Of a DNA stretch of 57,499 nt, positions 8,678 to 17,947 are shown piece after piece (within the stretch, counting starts at the first letter, position 1; every line of letters begins with the position of its first letter). The stretch covers positions 1 through 57,499 of the forward strand of contig JAPPGK010000051.1 in NCBI GenBank assembly GCA_028821405.1, in the 5' to 3' direction. A program made the translations under genes and the position numbers. The DNA comes from Gammaproteobacteria bacterium (GTDB taxonomy: Bacteria; Pseudomonadota; Gammaproteobacteria; Pseudomonadales; Azotimanducaceae). The notes below the pieces were generated by a model, which searched no databases, was not told the origin of the DNA, and saw nothing but the letters and a program-made list of their open reading frames with translations.

Positions 8678-8965
8678 ATGACGGACCTGAGAGGCATCGT
8701 CGACGTGCGCGGACCCGGACAACCGTCCGAGTTCCTGTGCGAGGCGAGCGTCGGCAGCGACGTGGTCGCGGCCAGCGCCCTGCCGGAGGACGAGATCCTC
8801 GCGCGCGCGGCGCGGGCCGTGGAGTTCGAGGTCGGGATGGCCGAGATCCATGCCGGCACCGCCGCCGGCGTCGACTGCGCGGTGTTCCCCCTCTCGGGGC
8901 AATGCCTGGCGGCGGCGCGGCTCCAGCGGAGCCCCGTCCCGCGCGTGGTCGTCGAGCTGGCGTAA
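8678..8965 (+). CDS. Small protein of unknown function behind radC-like leader
   Basis: This 95-residue acidic protein (starts MTDLRGIVDVRGPG) is not one I recognise. It has a helical middle (PEDEILARAARAVEFEVGMAEI) and a hydrophobic C-terminal strand. The ATG at 8678 has GAAGGAG seven bases upstream, and the structured leader ends just before it. By position it belongs to the conjugative/anti-restriction set. Translation is probably controlled through the leader. Confidence 0.65.
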   Translation: MTDLRGIVDVRGPGQPSEFLCEASVGSDVVAASALPEDEILARAARAVEFEVGMAEIHAGTAAGVDCAVFPLSGQCLAAARLQRSPVPRVVVELA

Positions 8966-9068
8966 GTCGGCGCGACCGAAACGGCGGCCCGCTTCCCGTG
9001 GCGATATGGGAGGCGCCGCCGCCACCTCCTCCCGGATGGCCCCCGGCTCACGACGGCAATGGTTTTCG

Positions 9069-10166
9069 ATGGGCATGTTCAAGCGCAAGCAAACGCGGCC
9101 GGCGACGAGCGTCGGCGGCGATCTCTTCACCCCTTGGGAGCGCGAACGCGTGGACGCGCTGTGGCGGCTGACCGCCCTGCCCCGGGACGGCTTCGAGGCC
9201 ACCTACGGCGTGCTGCTGGCGCGCTTCTGGCGCTACGTGTCGGCGCCCAAAGGCGAGGCGTGGACCGGGCTCCGGTCCGAGGCGCTGACCGCCGCCGTGG
9301 CCGCCCTGCGCGCCCGCCAGGCGCGGGTGCTGCCCCGCTTCGCCGCCGCCGAGGACGTGGCCCGGCTGGCGGAGGTGATGAGTTTCGCGCTCGCCGCCGC
9401 GGTCGTCGCCGAGCGCTTCGGCCTGGTGGCGGGACGGGCGTCCGCGCCCGGCTGGTGTCCGCTGACGGCAGACGTGCCGGCCGAGGCGGTGCTGGCCGCC
9501 CGGTCCGTGCCCTGTGCGTACGGCGCCCTGCTCCTGCCCCGCCTGGCGGGCGAGACGGGTCTCGGATGGCTCGCGCAGGAGCGGACCGCCCTTGATGCGC
9601 TCGCCGCCTACTTCGGCGGCGGCCCGAGCGACCTGCGCGCGATCGTCGAGCAGGCGGAGACGCGGGTCGGTCTGCCGCTGGCACGGGAGGGCGTGTCCGA
9701 GGGGGTGCCCGAGGGCGGGTCCGTTGCGGACGACGAAGCGGTGGCCGACGCGGGCACCGACGGGCAACCGGCGACGGACGCACAGTCGGCGGAGGACATC
9801 GGAGGCGAGGCGGCGGGCTGGCGCTGGGTGAACTGGGTGCGAGCGGGCCTCGCCGACGGCTCGATTGCGGTCAACGCCGCGAGCGGCTGGCTCTACAACG
9901 TCGCCGGCGAGGCGTACGTGGTGGTGCCGGAGGGATTCGAGGCGTTCGCCGCCCAGGAGGGCGTCGCGGTGGGCACGGTCAGGAACCGCGTCGTCCGCCT
10001 CGGCCGGCACCGCGAGCGCGGCACGCGGTCGGGCGCCGCCAACACGTTCCGCGCCGAGCTGCCGGACGGCCGCCGCGCCGACGGGATGGTGTTCCCGGGC
10101 GAGTTGATCTGGGAGACGGACGCGCCCCCGGAGGCGACCGGCAAGCTGGGCCGGCGGCGGCGCTAG
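9069..10166 (+). CDS. TraI_2/TraI_2_C-like protein (MobH-relaxase relative) with apparently lost HD motif
   Basis: This 365-residue protein starts with DLFTPWERERVDALWRLTAL, typical of the TraI_2 domain of MobH relaxases (residues ~16-210). The expected HH...HD metal ligands are replaced (AWTGLRSEALTAAV and FALAAAVVAERFG where HPGGLLDH-like and LLHDxG-like motifs should be). The C-terminus (WRWVNWVRAGLADGSIAVN onward, ~255-355) resembles TraI_2_C. An acidic linker joins the two. It may bind transfer DNA without catalysis. ATG 9069 or ATG 9075 could be the start; neither has a strong ribosome-binding site. Confidence 0.55.
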   Translation: MGMFKRKQTRPATSVGGDLFTPWERERVDALWRLTALPRDGFEATYGVLLARFWRYVSAPKGEAWTGLRSEALTAAVAALRARQARVLPRFAAAEDVARLAEVMSFALAAAVVAERFGLVAGRASAPGWCPLTADVPAEAVLAARSVPCAYGALLLPRLAGETGLGWLAQERTALDALAAYFGGGPSDLRAIVEQAETRVGLPLAREGVSEGVPEGGSVADDEAVADAGTDGQPATDAQSAEDIGGEAAGWRWVNWVRAGLADGSIAVNAASGWLYNVAGEAYVVVPEGFEAFAAQEGVAVGTVRNRVVRLGRHRERGTRSGAANTFRAELPDGRRADGMVFPGELIWETDAPPEATGKLGRRRR

Positions 10167-10226
10167 CGGTCGCGGATCGCCGGGGACCGGTGTCGCCGAG
10201 CATCATGGGGTGGCACGGGGTTGGCG

Positions 10227-10257
10227 TTGCCAAGCCGTTGTTTTTAAGTGCTATTCT
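10227..10257 (+). promoter_or_regulatory. Extended -10 promoter of the radC-like gene
   Basis: TTGCCA (10227-10232) and TATTCT (10252-10257) are 19 bases apart, with TGC just before the -10 box. The long spacer is partly offset by the extended -10. It resembles the promoter at 8481-8509. Confidence 0.4.
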
Positions 10258-10260
10258 GAT

Positions 10261-10437
10261 CTTGCTTTGAAGCCGACGCAGTCGGCGTGGTCGCGGTCGA
10301 ACGCGGCGTGAAGCAAGGTGTCGGCGCAAGCCGGCGTGACAAGCCCGGGCGGAGATCTCCGCCCACTCCCGCAGGGGACCGAAGTCCCCTGCGGAGGCCG
10401 GTGCCTGTTCGCGGGAGTCCTTCCAGGAGGAATCCCA
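10261..10437 (+). ncRNA. radC-motif-like structured 5' leader, copy 2
   Basis: A seven-base-pair outer stem (CTTGCTT 10261-10267 with AAGCAAG 10311-10317) encloses two hairpins (10272-10286 and about 10292-10305). Three more follow: 10320-10335 (GCAA loop), 10347-10364 and 10371-10392. Hairpins one to three are again followed by GTGG or GTGA. The order and spacing match copy 1 while the stem sequences differ, which is what a conserved RNA structure would look like. It leads straight into the RadC-family gene. Confidence 0.6.
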
Positions 10438-10926
10438 ATGAAGGACGAAGACAGGTTCGCCGGCCTGGGCGCGGAGGCGCTCAGCGAGGCGGAAAGGGAA
10501 AGCGTGGTGAAGCTGGCTCTGAGAGTGATGGCGGAGGAAGTGGCCGACGGACCCGTGATGACGGGCGAGACGGCCACTGCGCGCTACCTGCAGCTCAAGG
10601 CAGGCGGACGCGAGCGCGAGGTGTTCGGATGCCTGTTCCTCACGACGAGAAACAGGCTGATATGCGACCAGGAGTTGTTCTACGGCTCCATCGACCGCAC
10701 CACGGTGCACCCGCGGGTGATCTTGCAGAAGGCGCTCAAGCACAACGCCGCGGCGCTGATCTGTTATCACAACCACCCCAGCTCCGTGGCCGATCCGTCG
10801 CCGAGCGACATGGATCTGACCGGTCGCGTGAAGGATCTCCTCGACGAGATCGACGTGCGGCTGCTGGACCACATCGTCGTGTCCCGGACCGAGACCGTCA
10901 GCATGGCCGCCCGCGGCCTGATCTGA
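10438..10926 (+). CDS. radC: RadC-family JAB/MPN domain protein
   Basis: This 162-residue protein is the RadC/DUF2466 JAB domain without the N-terminal helix-hairpin-helix of full RadC. E61, H111 and H113 in CYHNHPSS, S121 and D124 make the JAMM zinc site (E...HxHx10D). Such short RadC proteins are typical cargo of plasmids and integrative elements; their biochemical role is still unsettled. The ATG has AGGAGG seven bases upstream and follows the structured leader. Confidence 0.9.
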   Translation: MKDEDRFAGLGAEALSEAERESVVKLALRVMAEEVADGPVMTGETATARYLQLKAGGREREVFGCLFLTTRNRLICDQELFYGSIDRTTVHPRVILQKALKHNAAALICYHNHPSSVADPSPSDMDLTGRVKDLLDEIDVRLLDHIVVSRTETVSMAARGLI

Positions 10927-10984
10927 CCGACCGCCGCGCGGAGGGAGCCTTCGGGTTCCCTTCGTCGGCGGCCTCGCCGTTGCG

Positions 10985-11013
10985 TTGACAGCCGTTCCGG
11001 GCGGTGTCAATTA
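10985..11013 (+). promoter_or_regulatory. Sigma70-like promoter before recombinase remnant
   Basis: A perfect TTGACA (10985-10990), a 17-base spacer and CAATTA (11008-11013). The AT-rich stretch just after it (to about 11038) could also hold a resolvase binding site, given the serine recombinase remnant downstream. Confidence 0.45.
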
Positions 11014-11142
11014 GCTGTTTGATAAGAGTTTTCTTCTCGCGCTGCCGTCGTGCACGGGCTAGGATCGGTTCGCGTCGACCGCCGCTGGCCGAGGGCTTGG
11101 CGTCGGCGGCACCGGGATGGTTCGCGGAGAGGAAAAGGCGAG

Positions 11143-11605
11143 ATGTTGATCGGCTACGCGCGCGTCTCCACCGAGGGACCTGCAGCGGGAGGTGCTCCTG
11201 GCGGTGGGGTGCGAGCGCTTCTTCGAGGACACCGCGGGCGGCGCCGCCGAGCGCCCCGCCCTGCGCAGCCTGAAGGAGGCAATCGACACGGATTCCAGCA
11301 CGGGCCAGTTCGTGTTCCGCATCTTCGGGGCGCTGGCGGATTTCGAGCGTGTGCTGATCGGGGAACGCACCCGGGCGGGCCTGGCCGCCGCCCGGGCTCG
11401 GGGCCGCATGGGCGGGCGGCACAAACGGCTCGGCGAGCAGCAGCGTCGCCACGCGGTGGAGCTCTACCGGTCGCGCCAGCGCACCGTGAAGGAGGTCTGC
11501 GCGCTGGTGGGGCTCTCCCGCTCGACGCTCTACGCCTGCGTTGAGGAGTTCGCGGATACCGGTGGCCAGGCGGGTAGGAATGCGTCGCCTGCGGTCGGCG
11601 GCTGA
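11143..11605 (+). pseudogene. Decayed serine recombinase (resolvase/invertase)
   Basis: MLIGYARVSTE carries the catalytic Ser of small serine recombinases, followed by a one-base insertion in a G3 run (11175-11177). In the next frame come ...VGCERFFEDTAGG...ERPAL, then a jump to LKEAIDTDSSTGQFVFRIFGALADFER...ERTRAGL and a C-terminal HTH. About 40 residues that normally carry the LDRLGR catalytic arginines are missing. The gene is therefore inactive. It sits between the conjugation-type genes and the Ssp operon and may mark an old transposon end. Confidence 0.8.
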
Positions 11606-11999
11606 CGCGGACTGAGGAACGTATGGACCAACGTCCGGCGGTTCCCGCGACAGGGATCGACGCCCGCCAGGGCCGAGACTCGCCTTTGGCGAGGCTCGGT
11701 GCGCAGCACGAGAGCCCGACCCCGGAGGGGGGTCGCCCGCTCCTACTCGACTGGGTCTACCGGCAGTGGCTGAATCCGCCGATGGACTCGATGGTCGGGT
11801 CCCGACTCGAAGTGCGGATGGCCGGATGCTACGATCAGGTAGTGGTGTGTCTTGTCGCAAGCCGGTGGAACTGGCTGGCAGCCGCACACACGCACGTTGG
11901 CACCGGAGGCAGGTCGTCTAGGTACACAGCATTGAGCTGCAGGTCAAGGAGGATGTGGCGCTTTGGGCGAGGCTTGGCCGTGGAGACTGGAAGCTCTCG
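11606..11999 (+). promoter_or_regulatory. Gap upstream of sspA
   Basis: This 394-base stretch has no gene I trust; the open frame across it is biased towards Arg and Ser and resembles nothing known. An extended -10-like TGCTACGAT lies at 11827-11835. It is followed by a possible stem GTGTGT...ACACAC that encloses an imperfect GCCGG...CTGGC hairpin. It is probably the promoter and leader region of the ssp operon. Confidence 0.35.
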
Positions 12000-13139
12000 A
12001 TGACGACTGCGAACATATACCTAGACTACCAGGCCACAACGCCACTGGATGAAAGGGTCCTCGAGGCGATGCTCCCATGGCTGGGACGTCCGGCGAACCC
12101 GCACTCAAGCGAGCATGCGTTCGGTCGGGATGCGGCAGCGGCGGTTGAGTTGGCGCGCGAGCAGGTGGCCGAGGCTGTCAGTGGTGACCCGAAAGGTGTT
12201 GTGTTTACCGGAAGCGCGACCGAAGCGGCCAATGTCGTTATACGTAGTTTCGCCAATGGCGGAGGACGCCTACTGATAAGTGCTATTGAGCATCCGTGTG
12301 TGGCGGAGACGGTGGCGGGGTGCCAGAAGCAATACGGCACGGAAGTAACTGTAGTTCCAGTGGATGAGGAAGGGCTGGTCGATCTGGACGTGCTCCCGGA
12401 ACTGATGGTCGGCGCCGACCTGGTGTCGGTCATGACGGTCAACAATGAGGTTGGCACGATTCAGCCGATTGAAGACATCGGAGCCTTGTGTATGAGCGAG
12501 GGTGTCCGATTGCACACGGACGCGGTGCAGGCAATTGGTCGCGTGAAGGTCGATATGGGGCTCGGCATCGCATTCGCAACGCTCTCTTCGCACAAGGTTT
12601 ACGGTCCGCCCGGCATTGGCGCTATCTGTTCGCAGCCGGAAGAGGTGGCACTGCTGAAGCCGATCATGAGTGGCGGAGGACAAGAAAGGGGCCTTCGACC
12701 CGGAACGCTCCCGACGGCGCTGTGCGTAGGTTTCGGGGTGGCCTGCGCTCTGGCGGTCAGGGAGCAGGAGAAGGACGCGGCGGAGGCTGGGGTGCTGGCA
12801 AACGCGTTCCTGCGCGAATTGGACAACGCCCATGTGTCGTACGTTGTCAACGGGAGCCGCGAAGAGCGTGTGGCGCAAAACCTCAATGTGAGCTTCGACG
12901 GGATCGAGGCGGAGGCGTTGCTGGCGCAGGTGCCGACGGTCGCGCTGTCCACCGGCTCCGCGTGTTCTTCAGGGTCGATCGCGCGATCCGCGGTGCTGAC
13001 GGCGATGGGCCTGTCCGAAGATCGCATTGACAGCGCGGTGAGGATCGGGTTTGGAAGGGGAACAGCGGCGTGCGAGGTCGCCGAGGCGGCGAGAATGGTG
13101 GCGGGGGCGGCGGCGAGGTTGCGGGGGAAGCTAGGGTGA
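12000..13139 (+). CDS. sspA: Cysteine desulfurase SspA
   Basis: This 379-residue PLP enzyme of the NifS/IscS class takes sulfur from cysteine as an enzyme persulfide. The PLP lysine is K199 in SSHKVYGP and the catalytic cysteine is C322 in TGSACSSGS. Other family marks are YLDYQATTP at the N-terminus, NNEVGTIQP (149-157) and the phosphate-binding region near GSATEAAN. In an operon with a DUF4007 gene, an ATPase and a PP-loop protein it is the sulfur donor of DNA phosphorothioation (SspA/DndA role). The ATG at 12000 has GGAAG upstream. The gene looks intact. Confidence 0.85.
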   Translation: MTTANIYLDYQATTPLDERVLEAMLPWLGRPANPHSSEHAFGRDAAAAVELAREQVAEAVSGDPKGVVFTGSATEAANVVIRSFANGGGRLLISAIEHPCVAETVAGCQKQYGTEVTVVPVDEEGLVDLDVLPELMVGADLVSVMTVNNEVGTIQPIEDIGALCMSEGVRLHTDAVQAIGRVKVDMGLGIAFATLSSHKVYGPPGIGAICSQPEEVALLKPIMSGGGQERGLRPGTLPTALCVGFGVACALAVREQEKDAAEAGVLANAFLRELDNAHVSYVVNGSREERVAQNLNVSFDGIEAEALLAQVPTVALSTGSACSSGSIARSAVLTAMGLSEDRIDSAVRIGFGRGTAACEVAEAARMVAGAAARLRGKLG

Positions 13140-14076
13140 CGCCCGCGAAGACAGCGAGGGCCAACAGGACCTGGGAATTGGCGGGCGGCCAAGCGCGGGT
13201 GTTTTCGGGTCACGAGTCGTTCGCATGTAGATACGGGTGGCTGCCGAAGTTGTACGAGGCGGTCGAACAGGATGAGGAGCTCTTCGCGGACGACGAACGG
13301 GCGATTCTTGCGCTTGGCCTGGGCAAGAACATGGTCAGGTCGATTCGGTTCTGGGGGGCACGCATTCGGGCTGCTGGACGTGCAACGCGGAGTCGCAAGG
13401 AATACGGAGCTGGCGCGGCGACTGCTGGACACGGAAGAGGGGTTGGACCCGTACCTCGAGGATGCGGGGTCCCTCTGGAGGTTGCACTGGTTTGTGACCG
13501 CGCACGCCGGTCTGGGCGCGTGGGTAACGGCCTTCCTCGAGTTGCAGGACGCGCAGGTCTCGCGAGATCGGTTGATCGACGTCGTGCGGAATCGGGCCGT
13601 GGTAGCCAGGGGATCGGTGACGCAGAGAACGGCGACGAACCACGTGGACATCCTGTTGCGGACGTACGACTGGGCACGCAGCGACGCGGCGGCAACCGGG
13701 CGAGGACGCGTCGGGGTGCCCGTTCCAGGAACTGCACTTGATGGAAACGTCAGCCGTGAACGGACACACGCAAGTGAGCGTGAAGCGAGGACCGAAGGCT
13801 CAACTGGACGTCGGGGCCTTCGCGTTCGCGCTGCACGACTATTGGCAGGGTACGGCGCCAGGCAGCCGGTCGCTCTCGATCAGAGGCCTCCTCGTGGATC
13901 GTCGCTCGCCGGGAGTAGTGTTTCGGCTCGACGAGGGGTCTCTCCTGGCATGCGTCGAGGAGGTTTGCGGTCTGTCCGGCATGGTGTTGCGTAGCGACGG
14001 AGCCGGCGGCATGGACGTTGTGGGGGACGGTCGGGCGAAGGGACGCCTTGAGGAGGTTGCGTGGCCGAGCAACTGA
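13136..14076 (+). pseudogene. sspB: SspB (DUF4007 nickase), two frameshifts
   Basis: GTG 13136 overlaps the sspA stop as GTGA. Three frames together give one DUF4007 protein of about 312 residues. Segment 1 has FSGHESFACRYGWLPK and LGLGKNMVRSIRFW. Segment 2 has HAFGLLD...DPYLEDAGSLWRLHW...LLRTYDW. Segment 3 has EDASGCPFQELHLM to the stop at 14076. Each break is repaired by removing one base: a G from the G6 run at 13353-13358 and a G from GGG at 13698-13700. SspB is the DNA-nicking component of Ssp systems. As read, the protein would stop early; a sequencing error is the alternative. Confidence 0.75.
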
Positions 14077-17000
14077 TAGCGGACCGGATTGAGATTGGGC
14101 GGCGCTACGTTCGGGCTGTCGACATCCTCCGCGACGAGGAAGACGCGCGGGCGTTGGAAGGCTATGTGCTGACGCCCTCGGTTCGGGACGGGCTTCGCAG
14201 GGTGCTGGCCGGTCTGGGGACGGGGTCGTCGCAGCGTGCGTTCCGGGTGACGGGGCCGTACGGCTGCGGGAAGTCGTCGTTCGGCCTGCTGTTGGCGCGG
14301 TTGTTCCGAGAAGGCACGGTAGGCGGCGAGGCGACGAGTCTCGCGGCCGAGGCACTCGGAGACCAGCAGGTGCCGGCGTATCGCCCGGCGGTCATCGTAG
14401 GTCGGCGAGCAAGCTTGACGGCGGATCTGGCCGTTGCAGCGCGCGACGTGGCGCGCATGGAGTTCGGCGGGGGCGACGAGTTGACGGTATCGGCGGCGCG
14501 GGAGGTGGACCGTGTGTCCGCGACAGGCGAAACCGACTCGAAGGGTATTCTGGACTGTCTCGTACGTTGCTCGGAGAGGCTGTACAAGGAACGTGGCCGG
14601 GGGCTCCTACTGCTGATCGACGAGATGGGACGGTACGTGGAGTTCGCGGTATCCAGCCCGGGCCGAGAGGACGCCTCGGTGTTTCAGCAACTCGCAGAGC
14701 GGGCCGCCGGGTCGCGGCCCGGGGGTCTGGGCGTTGTCGGGCTCCTTCACCACAGGTTCGGCGACTACGTGGCGACGCTCGGCGATTGGGTCGAGGGGGA
14801 GTGGCGGCGATCTTCGGAGCGCTACGAAGAGATCGCGTTTCACGAGACCCACGAACAACTGCTTTACCTCCTGTCGGAAGCACTGGTGACGCGGCGAGCG
14901 CACACGGCAGCGGTCAGGACTGCGGCGAGGTCAGAGTATCGAGAGGCGGGAAAGCGGGGGCTGTTCGCTCTGCCACGGAATGACCTGGCGGAGATCGGCG
15001 AGGCCCTGTACCCGTTTCAGCCGGGGGCGCTTGCGTGCCTTTGGTCTTGTTCCCGTCGCTTCGGACAGAACGAGCGGTCGGTATTCGCGTTCCTTCAGTC
15101 CTCCGAGCCGTTCGGCTACCAGGAGTTTGCGCATAGAACGAGCTACGACGGGCGGAACTGGTACCGGATAGACGACGTCTACGACCATCTGGCGGCGCAA
15201 GGTTCGCTTCGGTTCCAGAGCAGGGACCGCGAGAAGCGCTGGGAAAGGGGGCAGGACGCGCTGTTGGTTTGCGCAGATGTGTCCAGCGATGCACGGCGCG
15301 TACTCAAGGCGGTGACCCTCATCTCCGTATTGGAGCCCGTCCCGGGCTTGTTGGCGGAGGTGGACACGCTCGCGTGGTTGATCGGGTGCGCCGAGGACAG
15401 GGTGAGGAAGGCGCTGGACGAACTCGCGAAGCACGGTGTCATTCACAAGCGGGAGTCGCAGGCGGACTGGAGCCTTTGGTCGCACAGCAGCGTGGATCTC
15501 GACCCGTGGATGGACAAGGCGAGAGCGGCCGCCCCCGAGATGAGGCGGCTCGACGAGGAGTTGTCTCGTGTCACGTCGCTGCGGCCGATGGTGGCGCAGC
15601 GCCACTACCATCGGACCGGGACGCTTCGGAGCTTCGCGATCCGAATCGGGGATGGGGTCACCGAGACACGTGCAGGCAACGACGGGCTGATCGTGGTGCG
15701 TCCGACCTATCCGGACGAAGACCCCGCTGGGGGCAGGCGGGAAGCGGTACGGATGTCGAAGCGGCTGGGGACTCTCGCGCTGGTGCGGTTACAGCCGATT
15801 GCACCGGGACACCTGGCGCTCGCGAGGGACCTGGCGTGCTGGCGGTGGGTCCGGACGGCCTGCGGCGAACTGCGGATCGACGACTTCGCAAGGGCGGAGG
15901 TAGAACGTCGAATGCGGGATCTCGAGAACGAGTTGCGGCGACGACTGCTTCCATTCGGTCAGGCGAATGTGCACGAGGCGGGGGTGGAGTGGCTGCACGA
16001 GGGCGATGCGGTGCGGATCGAGTCACGGGGCGTCCTGCATCGCTTCCTGAGCGACATGTGCGACCGGACGTTCGACAAGTCGCCGATTCTTCGCAACGAG
16101 CTGATCAATCGCGACAAGCTCTCCACGGCGGCCGCGGCAGCACGAATGCGGCTCTTGGCTCTGATGCTGGAACGGGAGGGACAGGAGTTTCTGGGTCTCG
16201 TCGGAGCGCCCCCGGAGCGGACGATCTATCTCTCGATGTTCCACGCCTCCGGCATGCACAGGGCGATGGGGAGCCGCCTGCGGTTCGGGAGTCCGCCGCT
16301 ACAGGATCCGCTTGACTGGGAGCCGGCGTGGCAACGGCTCGACGAGGTGGCCAAGGCCGGCGAGAGCGTCAGGGTGGACGCCGTGATCGCGAGCCTGGCG
16401 GAGGCGCCGGTTGGACTGCGCGCCGGGCCCGCGCTGCTACTGATCGCAGCGTACATGCTGCGGCACCGTGGCACCGTTGCGCTGATGGAGCGAGGGAGCT
16501 TCCAGCCGGAGATCACGCAGGCGCACTTCATGCGGCTCGCCAAGTCGCCGAGGAACTTCGCGCTGCGCCGGATTAGGAGGATCGACAACGAAGACGTTCT
16601 CGGGTCGCTGGTCGACGGACTGTCGATCTGGGCGGATGATCGGCCGGGAACCAGTGTCAAGGAGGTCGTGGAGGCGCTGTACCGGTGGTGGGGACGTCTG
16701 CCCGAGTTCGCTCGGGGGACGAGAACGGTTGGCAAGACGGCGCAGAACGTGCGGGCGGCGCTGAGGAAGGCAAAGGAGCCGATCAACCTGTTGCTCGATC
16801 AGCTGCCGCGGGCGTGCGGGGCCATGGGATCGGACGGCCTGGAAGTCGAACCGTATACGCTCCGGTTGGACATGGCCTTGACCGAGCTCGGCGACGCACT
16901 GCCGACGCTGCGCAGTCAGGCCGCGGCGAGCGTCAGGCACGCGTTTGGCGCGCGTTCGGTGGGGGAACTGCGCGAACAGATGCGTCTGGACTACGAGGAC

Positions 17001-17426
17001 CATTTGCTGGCGCTGGGCAGTTACGAACTGCGGGCGTTCGTTGACCGTGCCTTGAAGGACGATGTGGAGGAAGAAGCTTGGGTAGATGGTGTTGCGGGGC
17101 TGGTCGTGGGAAAGAGGCTGGAAGGCTGGGACGACACGCTGGTCGACCAGTTCGCCTTCGAGATACGGGGCATGGCGCAGCAGCTCGCCCGCCGCCTCGC
17201 ATTGATCCGGGAGACGAATGCACGCGCCGCCCCCGTGACGGCAATCCACTTGACGACGTCGGACGGGAGGGAGCGGTCGCTATTCCTGAGCGAAGGGTCG
17301 GAAGACGATGGAGCGTTGAAGGCCCGGATGCGGAAGGAGCTCGCTCAGGCCGAGCGTCCGGACGCGGTGCTTGTGGACCTGCTTGATGAGATGATGGAGA
17401 AAGGAACGCGGGAGAGCGTGAAGTGA
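14061..17426 (+). CDS. sspC: Large P-loop ATPase SspC
   Basis: This 1,121-residue cytoplasmic ATPase has a Walker A GPYGCGKSS (65-73) and Walker B LLLLIDEMGR (D187, E188). A long helical C-terminal part follows with no motif I recognise. Its place between the DUF4007 gene and the PP-loop gene matches SspC, which is thought to power or couple nicking and sulfur insertion. The GTG start at 14061 has TGAGGAGG upstream and overlaps the end of sspB by 16 bases. The frame is intact over 3.4 kb, unlike its neighbours. Confidence 0.8.
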   Translation: MAEQLIADRIEIGRRYVRAVDILRDEEDARALEGYVLTPSVRDGLRRVLAGLGTGSSQRAFRVTGPYGCGKSSFGLLLARLFREGTVGGEATSLAAEALGDQQVPAYRPAVIVGRRASLTADLAVAARDVARMEFGGGDELTVSAAREVDRVSATGETDSKGILDCLVRCSERLYKERGRGLLLLIDEMGRYVEFAVSSPGREDASVFQQLAERAAGSRPGGLGVVGLLHHRFGDYVATLGDWVEGEWRRSSERYEEIAFHETHEQLLYLLSEALVTRRAHTAAVRTAARSEYREAGKRGLFALPRNDLAEIGEALYPFQPGALACLWSCSRRFGQNERSVFAFLQSSEPFGYQEFAHRTSYDGRNWYRIDDVYDHLAAQGSLRFQSRDREKRWERGQDALLVCADVSSDARRVLKAVTLISVLEPVPGLLAEVDTLAWLIGCAEDRVRKALDELAKHGVIHKRESQADWSLWSHSSVDLDPWMDKARAAAPEMRRLDEELSRVTSLRPMVAQRHYHRTGTLRSFAIRIGDGVTETRAGNDGLIVVRPTYPDEDPAGGRREAVRMSKRLGTLALVRLQPIAPGHLALARDLACWRWVRTACGELRIDDFARAEVERRMRDLENELRRRLLPFGQANVHEAGVEWLHEGDAVRIESRGVLHRFLSDMCDRTFDKSPILRNELINRDKLSTAAAAARMRLLALMLEREGQEFLGLVGAPPERTIYLSMFHASGMHRAMGSRLRFGSPPLQDPLDWEPAWQRLDEVAKAGESVRVDAVIASLAEAPVGLRAGPALLLIAAYMLRHRGTVALMERGSFQPEITQAHFMRLAKSPRNFALRRIRRIDNEDVLGSLVDGLSIWADDRPGTSVKEVVEALYRWWGRLPEFARGTRTVGKTAQNVRAALRKAKEPINLLLDQLPRACGAMGSDGLEVEPYTLRLDMALTELGDALPTLRSQAAASVRHAFGARSVGELREQMRLDYEDHLLALGSYELRAFVDRALKDDVEEEAWVDGVAGLVVGKRLEGWDDTLVDQFAFEIRGMAQQLARRLALIRETNARAAPVTAIHLTTSDGRERSLFLSEGSEDDGALKARMRKELAQAERPDAVLVDLLDEMMEKGTRESVK

Positions 17427-17861
17427 CGCGACATATTCTCAGCCTGTCAGGAGGCAAGGACTCGGCGGCGCTCGCGATTTACATGCGCGACCGCATTACG
17501 GAGATGGAGTACGTCTTCTCCGACACACGGAAGGAACTGCCGGAGACCTACGAGTACCTGGAGCGGATAGAGGACTATTTGGGGACACGCGTGCATCGGC
17601 TAAACGCCGATTTCGGGTTCGACCACTGGTACGACGTGTATGGCGGCATGATCCCGTCGAACCACCGGCGCTGGTGTACCAAGATGCTCAAGCTTCGCCC
17701 GTTCGAGGAGTTCGTCGGGGACGATCCGGTGGTGAACTACGTGGGCCTGCGCGCGGACGAGAATCGCGGGGGCTACATCAGCCACAAGCCGAACATCAAG
17801 GCCGTGTACCCGTTCCAGGAGGACGGACTGAAGTTGGAGGACATCAAGGAGATCCTGCTTA

Positions 17862-17869
17862 GTTCCGGC
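17862..17869. repeat. IS66 target-site duplication, left copy
   Basis: GTTCCGGC directly before the IS66 left end. It pairs with GTTTCGGC at 20329-20336 (7 of 8 identical), the 8-bp duplication typical of IS66. Confidence 0.8.
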
Positions 17870-17947
17870 GTAAGCGGTCATTCTGAGGCGTAGTTCCGCC
17901 GCTGTCGGGCTCCTGTTCCCATTCGCGGTTCGGAACAGGAGATCCAA

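Noticed and set aside
11623-12003. 126-codon plus-strand ORF before sspA
   Set aside because: No family-like sequence, no ribosome-binding site, and it overlaps the sspA promoter region.
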